A stretch of DNA of 64,000 bases from Flavobacterium pallidum (GTDB lineage: Bacteria; Bacteroidota; Bacteroidia; Flavobacteriales; Flavobacteriaceae). The stretch spans positions 1,674,001-1,738,000 of the forward strand of contig NZ_CP029187.1 of the NCBI RefSeq assembly GCF_003097535.1, read 5' to 3'. Under the pieces are notes generated by a model. It searched no databases. It saw nothing but the letters and a program-made list of their open reading frames with translations, and was not told the DNA's origin. The translations under genes were made by a program, and so were the position numbers. Position 1 is the first letter of the stretch. Each line of letters begins with the position of its first letter. Of the stretch, positions 31,296 through 42,300 are shown piece by piece.

Positions 31296-33089
31296 TTATT
31301 CCTTCACAATCTTTACGGTCTTAACCCTATTTCCTGCACCGACCTTCATCAAGTAAGTCCCTGCAGCAAGAGAAGAAAGGTTGATTTGTGCCTGAGGTGT
31401 GTTTGGCGACGCATTTAAGACGCGTTGGCCGATTAAATTGTAAACCTCCAGCGAGTAGATGCTTTGTGGTGCATTTACGCTTAAAATGTCTTTAACCGGG
31501 TTTGGCGCAACGGAGAATTTACTGCCTGTCCACTCAGGAGTGCCCAGGGCAATTTGTGTAACGGTTACGGCAAGCCTTTCGGCAGCCATCCTGTTCTCTG
31601 TATTCGGACAGCCATTCTCGTTTTCTGACTCTGCGTAGTAAGTCGTGCCATCAACAAGTGGCGTGGTTGCAGGCAGCTCATTTCCTGCTTGCGGAGCATC
31701 CCACCAGCTTACGTTCTCGCCATCGACTTCAAGGTCCTCCAGGGTATCTCCTGCTTCAAAATCCTGCTCGGTATCGCCTTCGGGAGTTACGGTGAAAGGT
31801 TCGATTTCCAGGGTGAAAGACTTAACTACGGCACAGCCCGGACCGGTAATATCTGAAATCCTTACGTATATCTCTTCGCCGTCAGTGCCCATATAGGATG
31901 CCAGCGCACTGTTGCTGATATTACTGTTGTTCCAATCCAGGGCGTCCTGATAGGAGTTATAGTAATTTACTTCATAGTTCATAGGGTCAACAGCTCCCAA
32001 TATTATAGCAGTATTCGAGCTAAGGTCAAATATCGCCGTTTCTACATCAGTACATATTGACAAATCCACAGGCTCCGCGAGGGCTTCCAATACGACACTG
32101 TCGTCTTGAATCGAACTCGTAGCGGTTACACTTCCGGCGATACCGGCGCAATCCGTATAGGTTATGGTAACATCGTAGGTGCCCGGAACATCTTCACATA
32201 CCGTAAGCGAATTTTCGATTGCACTGTCAATTACTACCCCATTTTTGCTCCATTGGAATGCCGTAGCGCTCAGGTCGTTTCCATTAGGGAGAAATCTCCA
32301 TGCCTCATTTGTGATACTCCACGCGCCAGTGTTTCTGTTTGTTGGGACTGATGCCAATGTACCCTCAGCATTCTGTATGCCGATAAGGCCATTTCCCTGG
32401 TTCCAATTATCGCAACTGACGCGGCTTTTAACATATACATCAATGATGTTCGAAGATTCATGCAGGACGATCTGGCTGGTCTGCAGGTTTGCGATACCAC
32501 AACTATATTGGGGTAACTTATTGAAATTCACTACCAGGTAACGGTTTGGTGCTGTGCCTCCCGTATAATAATTTACGTTTTGCGTATTGGTATCGATCGT
32601 ATAACTACCGTTAATACCGTCGCCCGAAGGAAGGATATAAGTGTCCTGGTACACACCGTAAATCGCATTCCGGATTGGGAAGGCCGCATCGGGAATGGCC
32701 GTGTTAAACTGCCATGGGCAGAAATTGCCCGTAGCAGGCGCATTGAAGCTGATGACACCATTGGTTCCGATGTATACCGAAGAATAGGTATTGCCGTAAA
32801 AGCAGAAATTAAATCCCAATGGGAATGCCGGCCCGAATACATCATCGTCCACTGGCGGAATGACGGTCCCGCCATCATATGGGTATAGGTTTTGATAAGT
32901 GATCTGATTTACATCATATCCGGTCGTTTCCTTAATATTTTCCAGGGATGCCGTCAGCGTGATACAGGCCTCAGGGTCGCACACACCGTAAGGGGAATCG
33001 ACATTTGCGTGTACCAAAGGCGCGTCCTGGGAAAATGCTTTGGCGCTTATTGCCACCAGGGCAATAGACAATAGGTATTTTTTCATCAT
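31296..33089 (-). CDS. T9SS-secreted surface protein with type A sorting domain
   Basis: 597 residues with a signal peptide (MMKKYLLSIALVAISAKAFSQ). Residues about 60-275 form a beta-sandwich module (FGPAFPLGFNFCFYGNTYSSVYIGTNGVISFN; GIYGVYQDTY; RYLVVNFNKLPQY) that also occurs three times in the giant protein at 36354. Later Ig-like parts with paired cysteines follow. The C-terminal about 80 residues are a type A T9SS sorting domain (SVAPNPVKDILSVNAPQ, LEVYNLIGQRVLNA, LAAGTYLMKV). A perfect -7 box lies 15 bp upstream. The role is probably adhesion or matrix binding; no enzyme motif is seen. Confidence 0.88.
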   Translation of the reverse strand: MMKKYLLSIALVAISAKAFSQDAPLVHANVDSPYGVCDPEACITLTASLENIKETTGYDVNQITYQNLYPYDGGTVIPPVDDDVFGPAFPLGFNFCFYGNTYSSVYIGTNGVISFNAPATGNFCPWQFNTAIPDAAFPIRNAIYGVYQDTYILPSGDGINGSYTIDTNTQNVNYYTGGTAPNRYLVVNFNKLPQYSCGIANLQTSQIVLHESSNIIDVYVKSRVSCDNWNQGNGLIGIQNAEGTLASVPTNRNTGAWSITNEAWRFLPNGNDLSATAFQWSKNGVVIDSAIENSLTVCEDVPGTYDVTITYTDCAGIAGSVTATSSIQDDSVVLEALAEPVDLSICTDVETAIFDLSSNTAIILGAVDPMNYEVNYYNSYQDALDWNNSNISNSALASYMGTDGEEIYVRISDITGPGCAVVKSFTLEIEPFTVTPEGDTEQDFEAGDTLEDLEVDGENVSWWDAPQAGNELPATTPLVDGTTYYAESENENGCPNTENRMAAERLAVTVTQIALGTPEWTGSKFSVAPNPVKDILSVNAPQSIYSLEVYNLIGQRVLNASPNTPQAQINLSSLAAGTYLMKVGAGNRVKTVKIVKE

Positions 33090-33103
33090 GGTTTTATTTT
33101 TGG

Positions 33104-33111
33104 CAAATATA
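33104..33111 (-). promoter_or_regulatory. Promoter -7 box of the surface protein gene
   Basis: TATATTTG on the minus strand matches TAnnTTTG exactly and stands 15 bp before the start codon, leaving a very short leader. Confidence 0.6.
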
Positions 33112-33233
33112 TAAATAACAGCCTGACTGTTAACGTTACGGGATATTATTTCTCGTGCGCTATTTTTGCCCCGGACGGTTTCCGTTAGGTATATTGCGGC
33201 TGTATTTTAAGTTTTTTTTCTGTTTAAAAATGC

Positions 33234-33241
33234 TACCTTTG
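33234..33241 (+). promoter_or_regulatory. Promoter -7 box of the putative porin gene
   Basis: TACCTTTG matches TAnnTTTG exactly, 20 bp before the ATG at 33262. It is divergent from the promoter of the surface protein gene, 123 bp away. Confidence 0.6.
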
Positions 33242-33261
33242 CGCCATATCCGGCTAGTGCA

Positions 33262-35211
33262 ATGACAAAGAAGCTTTTCGTTTTTTTAATTTTTATGATG
33301 GGCATTTCTGTTTTTGCGCAGAAGACGCTGAATAAAACCGACCAGAAATTGCAGCCGCTTCCGACCGGGAACACTGCCGACACTTCTTCAAAAAATTCTA
33401 AGAGTACTGCTGATAATGGACCGAAGGCGACCATCGATATGTATAAGGTCATTACGCTCGAACGTGATACGACAGCAATCGATACTTCGCTGACGATTTA
33501 CAAGGATTACATCTTCAATTATTTAAGAAAAGACAATTTCGGATTGTTGCCCTTTGCTAATGATGGGCAGACTTATAATACCTTGCAATACAGTCTGAAG
33601 GCGTATTCACCATACCCGGAATTCGGTTTCAGGGCGAAGCATTTCAATTATCTAGAGGTGAATGACATCCGTTATTTTTCGGTCCCTACACCGCTCACCG
33701 AACTTTATTTTAAAACGGTGCAGGAGCAGGGGCAGTCGCTCGATGCATTCATTACGCTGAACACGCATGAGCGCCTGAATTTTTCGATTGCTTATAAAGG
33801 CTTGCGTTCCCTGGGCAAATATGTTAACCAGCTAGCCAGTACGGGGAATTTCAGGTTTACTGCGAATTATGTCACTAAAAGCGGTCGATATGTGTTGAAC
33901 GCCCATTTCACGGGGCAGGACTTGCTAAACCAGGAAAACGGGGGAATCATCAATACGCAGGATTTTGAAAGCGGGAATGATGACTTTAAGGACCGTGCCA
34001 GGCTCGAGGTGTATTTGAAGGATGCTGAATCATTCCTGAAAGGCAACCGTTATTTTATCGACCACGCTTTCAGGATCAATCAGAATGACAATGAGAATAA
34101 CTTATACCTCACGCATCAGTTTAATTTTGAAAACAAGATATTTGAGTTCAGGGAGCCTACCGTCAGCGACCGTTTTGGAGATTCTTATGTTGCCACCGGC
34201 ATCAATGATAAGACAAGTTATAGCAGGCTATATAATAAGGTAGGTGCCATTTATGAAAATAAGACGCTGGGGCAGATCGGATTTTACCTTGATGATTTCA
34301 ATTACAACTACCATTACAACACCATTATCGTAAACAGTGCCGGGATTGTGCCGTCGCAAATAAAAGATGGGATCAATACCTTTGGCGCGCAATATGCATA
34401 TCGCAAAAAAAGCTGGAAAGGGAAAGCGCTGTATTCAAATTCCATTACAAACCAGGGACTTTCCAATATCGATATTTCCCTGAGCTGGCAGCCTGATGAT
34501 TACAACACCGTTTCGTTCCGGGTACAGAAAATGAACAAGCTGCCGGATGTGAATTATAATTTGTACCAAAGCAGTTACGTTGCTTACAATTGGAGCAACG
34601 ATTTTAAAAATGAGAAAATCAACAACCTTATTGTAAAAGCCGATACGCAATGGGCTGCTGCCGAACTGCAGCTTTCGGTTTTCAAGGACCAATTGTATTA
34701 TAGTAATGACAGTGCGGATCCGAAAGTGCTGCTCGTGTCGCCGAAGCAGTATGGCAATACGATCAACTATCTTTCATTGAAGGTTTCCAAAGAAATACAA
34801 TATGGTCGTTTTGCGCTGGATAATACTTTACTATACCAGAAAACCGCGCAGGATGATGACGTCCTGAATGTGCCGCAGTTGGTTACCCGCAATACCTTAT
34901 ATTATAGCGGTTATTTTTTCAAAAAGGCGATGTTCGTGCAGACCGGTTTTACCTTCAGTTATTTCACGAAATATTTTGCCAATGATTACAATCCTGTTCT
35001 TGGCGAATTTTACGTACAGAACCAGAAAGAGATCGGCAATTTCCCGATGGTGGATTTCTTCGTGAATGCCCGCGTGAGGCAAACGAGGATTTACCTCAAA
35101 GCGGAGCACTTCAATTCGGCCATGACGGGAAATGATTTTTATTCGGCGCCCAACTATCCTTACCGCGACTTCGTGATCCGTTTTGGATTGGTCTGGAATT
35201 TCTTCCAATAG
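33262..35211 (+). CDS. Putative porin (Porin_10-like outer-membrane beta-barrel)
   Basis: 649 residues with a signal peptide (MTKKLFVFLIFMMGISVFAQ). After a low-complexity linker rich in T, S, K and D, the protein has many amphipathic strands (FRAKHFNYLEVNDIRYFSVPTPLTELYFKTVQEQGQSLDAFITLN; LNFSIAYKGLRSLGKYVN; YPYRDFVIRFGLVWNFFQ), ending in an aromatic residue pattern of beta-barrels. It matches the large Bacteroidetes family annotated as putative porin. The transported substance is unknown. The gene ends 68 bp before the LytTR regulator on the same strand. Confidence 0.8.
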   Translation: MTKKLFVFLIFMMGISVFAQKTLNKTDQKLQPLPTGNTADTSSKNSKSTADNGPKATIDMYKVITLERDTTAIDTSLTIYKDYIFNYLRKDNFGLLPFANDGQTYNTLQYSLKAYSPYPEFGFRAKHFNYLEVNDIRYFSVPTPLTELYFKTVQEQGQSLDAFITLNTHERLNFSIAYKGLRSLGKYVNQLASTGNFRFTANYVTKSGRYVLNAHFTGQDLLNQENGGIINTQDFESGNDDFKDRARLEVYLKDAESFLKGNRYFIDHAFRINQNDNENNLYLTHQFNFENKIFEFREPTVSDRFGDSYVATGINDKTSYSRLYNKVGAIYENKTLGQIGFYLDDFNYNYHYNTIIVNSAGIVPSQIKDGINTFGAQYAYRKKSWKGKALYSNSITNQGLSNIDISLSWQPDDYNTVSFRVQKMNKLPDVNYNLYQSSYVAYNWSNDFKNEKINNLIVKADTQWAAAELQLSVFKDQLYYSNDSADPKVLLVSPKQYGNTINYLSLKVSKEIQYGRFALDNTLLYQKTAQDDDVLNVPQLVTRNTLYYSGYFFKKAMFVQTGFTFSYFTKYFANDYNPVLGEFYVQNQKEIGNFPMVDFFVNARVRQTRIYLKAEHFNSAMTGNDFYSAPNYPYRDFVIRFGLVWNFFQ

Positions 35212-35254
35212 TCTTTCAATTAATTTGCATTTCGCCTGTTCATTCAAATTGTAT

Positions 35255-35262
35255 TATATTTG
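35255..35262 (+). promoter_or_regulatory. Promoter -7 box of the LytTR regulator gene
   Basis: TATATTTG matches TAnnTTTG exactly and lies 17 bp before the start codon. A TTG at 35225 has a spacing of 27, longer than usual. Confidence 0.55.
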
Positions 35263-35279
35263 AACAAGACTTGTAAGCT

Positions 35280-36008
35280 ATGGTGCGCATCCTGATTGTT
35301 GAAGACGAGCTGATCATATCTCAGGATATGTGTAATATGCTGTCCAATATGGGCTATCACGTTATTGGCGACGCTATGGATTATGACGAGGCGGTCGATT
35401 TGCTCAATAAGGAAACCCCGGACCTTATTTTGCTTGACGTAAACCTGAACGGTCGCAGGGACGGGATTGATCTGGCGATTGAAATCAATAATACTTATAA
35501 AGTCCCGTTTATTTTTACCACCTCCTATTCGGATGCTAAAACGCTGGAAAGAGCCAAAAAAACCAATCCGGTGAATTATCTCGTGAAGCCGTTTAAATCG
35601 GAGCAGCTTTTTACGGCTATTGAAATGGCGCTGCATAAGCTGGCCAACACTTCGGCGACTGTAAGTACACCCCAGCAGGAAGATACGCTGCTGATCAAAG
35701 ATGCCATTTTTATAAAGGACAAATTCAAATATTCCAAAATTGTCATTGCTGATATCCTCTGGATCAAATCTGAAGGGAACTACCTTGAAGTGCATACGGT
35801 AAATCGTGATGAGGTGATCCGTGCTTCGATGAATAACTTTATAGAACGGCTGGATCATAAGGATTTTTTCAGGACGCACAAATCTTATATAGTGAACCTG
35901 AACTATGTTACACATTTTGAAACCTCGAATGTCACGATCATCGATACGAAAATCCCCATCTCGAAAACGTACATTGATGGCCTTGTGAGGCGTCTTAATA
36001 TCATATAA
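35280..36008 (+). CDS. LytTR-family response regulator
   Basis: 242 residues. The receiver domain (about 1-120) has the acidic pair EDE, the phosphoacceptor Asp in LILLDVNLNGRRDG, Thr in FTTSYSD and Lys in YLVKPFKS. The LytTR DNA-binding domain (about 140-240) carries WIKSEGNYLEVHT and FIERLDHKDFFRTHKSYIVNLNYV. No partner kinase is adjacent; such regulators commonly work with a LytS/YehU-like sensor encoded elsewhere. It lies directly upstream of the giant adhesin at 36354, so it may regulate it, but this is only inference from position. Confidence 0.92.
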   Translation: MVRILIVEDELIISQDMCNMLSNMGYHVIGDAMDYDEAVDLLNKETPDLILLDVNLNGRRDGIDLAIEINNTYKVPFIFTTSYSDAKTLERAKKTNPVNYLVKPFKSEQLFTAIEMALHKLANTSATVSTPQQEDTLLIKDAIFIKDKFKYSKIVIADILWIKSEGNYLEVHTVNRDEVIRASMNNFIERLDHKDFFRTHKSYIVNLNYVTHFETSNVTIIDTKIPISKTYIDGLVRRLNII

Positions 36009-36173
36009 TATATTAAGGAATGTTTTTACTTTTTCTTAACGCAATGTTTCAATTGCCGTAACAGGTATTTGATTATTGAGAAAAACGCGGCCTGGCTATG
36101 AAAAATCTTATTAAACCTGTGTTAACTGCATTTTTAGGAAATTGGAAATGACGCTTTTTGCTTACAAAATGCT

Positions 36174-36214
36174 TTGAATTTGTCAAAATATTATTAAAAA
36201 AGCAACAAATTCAA
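36174..36214. promoter_or_regulatory. Inverted repeat upstream of the first giant gene
   Basis: TTGAATTTGT (36174-36183) and ACAAATTCAA (36205-36214) form a perfect 10-bp dyad around 21 nt. It lies in the 345-bp gene-free gap 36009-36353 and about 140 bp before the ATG. A weak -7-like box TAACTTTA is at 36322-36329. The dyad could be a regulator-binding site or the terminator of the LytTR transcript (no T run). Confidence 0.5.
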
Positions 36215-36353
36215 CCTTTGGGAGAGGTGTGTTTTATCGGTGAAATGCGCCTTTTTAACTGTTTTTTTCAAATTTAGAATCAATTTAATGTAATTATTAG
36301 GATATAGTTAACTTTATTTTATAACTTTAGACGTTATTAATTAATTATAAACT

Positions 36354-39300
36354 ATGTATAAAAATTACGATTCTTTGAGATCGGGTAGGGATACTTGGCT
36401 CAAAAATGACGTAGGGGATTCAATCGGATCTCCACCTACTGCGTCGACGAAGAAAGCTTTTCGTTATTTGATGACTGCGTTTGCAATGTTGTCCTTCTTA
36501 TTTTTAGGTGGGGCTGCATTTGCACAAACGACGGTTATCAGTGCGTCCGGAAGCGGAAGTTTTGAAGGTGCAAACTTTGCAGCGGACGGCTGGACCCTGG
36601 TTCAGGGAACTGCGGCTGCAAACAACAATTTTCTTACCGGGAATGCCGGTGCTGTAGGATTTACGCCTACGCACGGTACGAAAGGGGTTTTCGTGACCAC
36701 TAACGGTACTTCCAGGGGATACAACACCGGGGCAGGGTCTTGGATATGGATGTACAGGGATGTTACGCTCAATGCCGGAGAAACGGTAGCGAGTGTGACT
36801 ATGGACATGTTTGGAAATCCTGGCGATACCGGTTTTGACGGAATCGTGGTTGGATTAACAGATCAGACATTCACGGCAAGCATCGCTACTGGTGCAACGG
36901 GTACGATGTCGGGCACGGTTGTTCCGGGGATGACGTTTGCTACAACGGCAACCAGTAACGGATTTATTGAAGATGGTAGCTATGCTGTTGCAACGAACCG
37001 TACTTTTACGGTAAGTGCAGTGGCAATGGGTAATACGCTGAGTTCATCAGCGAAAAGGCTTTGGATTGGATGGAGATGTGATGGTTCGGTAGGAAACCCT
37101 GCTACCCCAATGTCTTTTGACAGGGTGAATTTTGTCACTGCAGCTCCTGCTAACTTCACTGCTGTTCAAAGCGGTCTTTTCTCTTCACCTGCGACATGGG
37201 GAGGCGCAGTGCCAGCTCCGGGAAATAATATTGTTATTCCGGCAGGAACTACAGTGACGGTAGATCAGGCGTTAAACTATAGTAGTCTAACCATTGATGG
37301 AACTTTGCAGTGGGGAAGCTCAAGTAATACTGTTACTTTAGGGGGTAATGTGCTTATTGGTTCAACCGGTAGGCTATTGGCATATACTGCAGCTACAACG
37401 CCTGTGGGTATCACATTAACTATTGGTGGTAATTATACCAATAATGGTTATGCAAATCATGCGGTTGGAACGGGTACATTAGCTACGCTGACCTTTAATG
37501 GTAGTGGCTCGACGCTGGGAGGTACCGGTACTTTTGCTGGTGATGGAACGCGCGGTATTATCCGTCAGTTGTTTTTCCAGAATAACGGATCAAATACCAT
37601 TAATACGACTCAAAATCTTACTACTTATAGTTTAGGCCATACAGGAGCAGGTAATTTGAATACTAATGGCAAGCTTATGGTGGATAACACTGCTCAATAT
37701 TATGGCCTGGCTGAAAATATTCAGGTGGCTAACGTGGCGGTGACCAATATGGGTTCAGGATATACTTCGGCTCCAATTCCTTCTTGCTCGGGAGCTTCAC
37801 TGTGGACAGCGGCAGCTGCGCTGAGTGTTGGTAATGTCAGGATTACTGCCAGTGACATTTATGTAGTAAGTGTAGCGGGTACTTCAGGAACCACTGCTCC
37901 AGCTCATACAAGCGGGGCTGCCACTGCTACCGGAGGTACTGCTGAATTCCTTTGGGTAGGGCCAGCAGGTACTATTGGTACACCTTATACCCCTGCGGCT
38001 TTGACTGTGGGTACTCAATATTTTTACGGAGGGAACCTTTATACGGCTGTTGCAACTACTGCAATGGGTGTTGCTGGTGCTCCGGTACATACCAGTGGAA
38101 CTGTAGGCAGCCTTCGTTATGTTGGTACGCCTGCAAAAGTTTCTGCAAGCTGGGATGCAATAACTTCTACTTTGAGGAGTTTAAATCTGGTTACTGCGGG
38201 AACTGGTTATGCTTCCTCAACGGCTCCTGCAATTACTATTATTGCTAATGCTGCCGGTACAGGAGCTTCAGCTTCTGCTGTAGTGTTGTATACTCAAAAT
38301 GGGCCTACAAGCAGTTTGTTTCAAAAGAGTGGTGGTGCCGCTACCATTTCTGGAGGTTTGACAATTAACAGTGATGCGGGTGCAGGTTTGCTTACCGGTG
38401 ATGTTCAGGCATCTTCAGGGGTAGCTACGCTTTCCACTACAAATGGTGGTAACAACTATACTGTGGCGCCTACTGTAGGTTTTGCAGGACCAACGCAACT
38501 CAACCTTGTCACGAATGCCGGTACAGGATTTACCTCTGCACCAACAATTACCGTAACAGGTGGTAATTTGGTTACAGGTACTGCATTGACGAGTTCAAAC
38601 TTTACGATTACTGTGGATAATGGTAACGTAGCGTCTGTTTACCTTAATACTGGTACTACAGCAACTTATAGCACTCCGCCGACGCTTTCCTTTACAGGAG
38701 GTGGTGGTTCAGGCGCTACGCTGGCTTTCCCTTCGGGTTCATGGCCAACAGCAACTGCTAACATAGGAACCAACGGACAGTTGACTAGTTTTACAATGAC
38801 AAATTCAGGATATGGTTATGCTGCTGCTCCTACAGTGGGAGTTGGTACAACTACTGGAACGGCTAATGGTGGTACATTTACAAGCGTAGCTGCAGCTCCT
38901 GTTGCAAGAGTCGCTTTGTATAACCTTACGCTGAATTTCTTCGCTCCGGCTACATCAGCTATTGTGAATGCTGATGACGCTTCAATACCAACAAACCGTA
39001 AAATCAATACTTTATCTTTAAATGGTAATGGTAATGGTTTGAACCTGGCTAGTAACCTTGTTTTGTATGGTACTACGCCATTGGCTCTGGTAGCAAGTGG
39101 AAATACTCCGGGCAACATCCTTAATATGGGTGGAAATACAGTGACCTGTACAACCAATGGTTTCGGAGGTCTGGCAGGTACGATAGGTGCAACAAACTCA
39201 TTTGTTAAAAATGGCTCTTTCGTACTTACAGGCCGTGGAGGTGGAAGTACCTTTAACTTCCCATTTGGCGGAACTTTTACCTGGTTTGCGGGTAGTGGCA

Positions 39301-42300
39301 GTAATGCAACGGGTTCTAATACCTTAACAGTTAAAGTAACAGATACTGCTGCTCCAACCAACGCTGTTACAGGCGGCACAGGATTGGCTATGGGTACACG
39401 TGCTTACAGGGTGCAGACAGCTACTACCTTAGGTGCTGCTGCGACTGCTGGTACAAACCCAACCATCTTGATGAGTTTCAATGGTGTTGATGGCTTGACT
39501 ACAACTCAGGACCAGACTTTCCTTTCTGATGGTACTTCCCTGACAGGTCCATGGACTACCAGGAGTACTGCATTTGGTGCTTCAGGAGCTTTACCTGCAA
39601 CGGGTACAAAGACTACTGCAACTGTAGCTCCGGGACCAATTGTAATCACAGGAGATAATTACTATGCGTGGTCGACACCGGCTTCAACAATTGTAGACTT
39701 TTCTCCTTTGACAGTTTGTGCCAGTTCAGGAACATTTACAATTACTGGAACTAACTTTACAGGGGTAACCGCGGTTTCTATCGGAGGCACTCCTGTTACT
39801 TCATTTACGGTTGTAAATGCTACTACTATTACAGGTGTTGCAGGAAGCGGTACTACAGGATTTGCTTCTGTTACTAAAAACGGTGCAACAATATCTGGCG
39901 TGCAAACTGTTACTGTTACAGGTTCAGCAGCTGCACCTGGCGTAGCTCCTGCTTCAGCCAATATTATTCCTGGTGGTGCTGTGTCATTTACAGCTACTGG
40001 TGCTGGTGGAACTATGAAATGGTATGATGCTGCTACTGGTGGTACATTATTATTTACAGGTAACACTTACAATGCGAACATATGTACTTCAAGATCAATA
40101 TATGTTGCTGAAGACAACGGTTCCTGTGAGGGAGCAAGAGCTGCAGTACCAATTACTGTTCAGCCAATTGTTATCACACCTACTGTTGCCAGTTTCTGTG
40201 GTACAGGAGGAACTACAACACTTAACGTGACACCAACAGATCCATCTATTACTTATACATGGACTGCTTTGACACCAACAGCATCTTTTGTAAGCTCAAA
40301 TGTCGGAAACTCTGTTGATGTGAATTTGACTGAAACATCAGACTTTAAAGTTACAGCTACAACTGCTTTAGGAGGCTGTAGCATCGATGCATTTATTTCG
40401 GTTGGGGTTTATCCTCTGCCAACAGCTACAGTTACTACAACTGCGAGTGGCGTTTGCCCTGGCACAAGTGCTACAATCAACTCTGGTTTGAGTGCCGGTA
40501 ACTTTACAAGTTCATCGATTACTTTTGCACCACATACTGCTCCTGGTACTGCGACTACACTTGTAACAGGTGGAGCTGCTGTTGTACCTGTTTCAGGAGG
40601 TACTTCTTTACCGCTTGATGATGTGGGTTGGGGAGGTCTTCCAATCGGATTCAACTTTAACTTCTTCGGAACCAATTATTCAACGATCAATGTTGGATCT
40701 AACGGAACTGTTCAGTTTGGTGCGCTTAACCTGACAAATACTACAGGTTTGGCTGACTTTAGCTTTACAACTTTGCCAAGTGCTTCTGAGCCTTTCAATA
40801 TGGTTGCTATCTTGGCAATGGATAATGATCTATCTACTTCCGGAGCCTTTAACGGTGCTATTAAGTACTGGACTGAAGGTTATGCTCCAAACAGGAAGTT
40901 TATTGTAAGCTATGAAAACGTACGCGAATTTGGTGATACCAAAATAAGTACTGCTCAAGGTATCTTCTACGAAACAACAGGTGTAATTGAAGTACATGTT
41001 ACTTCGTCTACAAACGTTGACCGTGTTAAACTTGTTGGGGTAAACAACGGTAATGGTACAATTGGTGTTTTGGCTTATGCATCAGGAACTTCGGCATCTG
41101 CCAGTCCTCAAAACCCTATTTCAACTTCTTTTGCTTTCAGATTCTCACCTCCATCAAACTATACTACAACATGGTTTGCTAACGGTGTTCAGTTTGCAAC
41201 AGGAACAAATCTTTTCAGCCAAGTAGTCTCTCCGGCTGTGACAACTACTTACTCTATTACTTATACGAACCAGACTACTTTATGTACTAATGCTCCGGGT
41301 TCTGCACAAGTTGTAATGTCAGTATTAGGTAATACAGCACCAACGGGTGTAAATACTTTATCGAGTTCTCCGTCAGTATGTGCTGGCTTCACTGCAACGT
41401 TAAGTACTGATTATGCTGGTTCTACAGCGGGTCTTACTTACCAGTGGCAATCTTCGCCTGCTGGTATGGGAACCTGGTCAGATGTTTCTGGTGCAACAGC
41501 TGATACCATGATTTCAAGCCCAATAAATGCGCCAACGGATTTCAGGCTTGGTATTGCATCTTGTGGAGGAACAGTGGGGTATACAAACCCAGTTACTGTT
41601 AATCTTACAAACAGCATTTCTTCAACAAGTGGCGCTACGCGCTGCGGTGTGGGTACTGTAAGCCTTACTGCTTCAGGTACACCGGGAGCTAGTATCAATT
41701 GGTATGCTGCTTCATCTGGTGGAACAGCCATATTTACAGGCTCTCCGTATACACCGTCAGTATCAAGCACAGTTACTTATTATGTGGCCGCTGAAACTCC
41801 AGGTTGTACAAGTCCTAGGGTAGCGGTAACTGCGACAGTTAATCCCGCGCCTGCTTTGACTTTGAGCAGTTCGTCTGCGAACCTTTGTGTAGGCCAGACA
41901 AGCGGTACTGTTACAATCACTTCTAATGTAGCTGATTATAATAGCTACATATGGAATCCTTCTACTGGAGTTTCCGGTAGTGAAATAACAGGATGGACAT
42001 TTACTCCTTCTACTACAACAGTGTATACGCTTACGGCTACTGAACCGGGAGGTTGTACCAACCAAGCCACTTTTACGGCTAACGTTGATGTACTTCCTGT
42101 CGATGCAACAGCGGATTTTACTACAGTTTGTGCGGGATCTCCAGTTTCTCTGTCAGCTTCTACAATCGTTCTTTCACCTGGCCCGGCTGTATTGCCGACT
42201 GGATATTGTTCTCCTGATAGTAGCGGCGGAGCCGGTTCAAACCCGATCACTTCAGTAGCATTCAATACTTTATCTAATACTGGTATTGTGCAAACAACAC

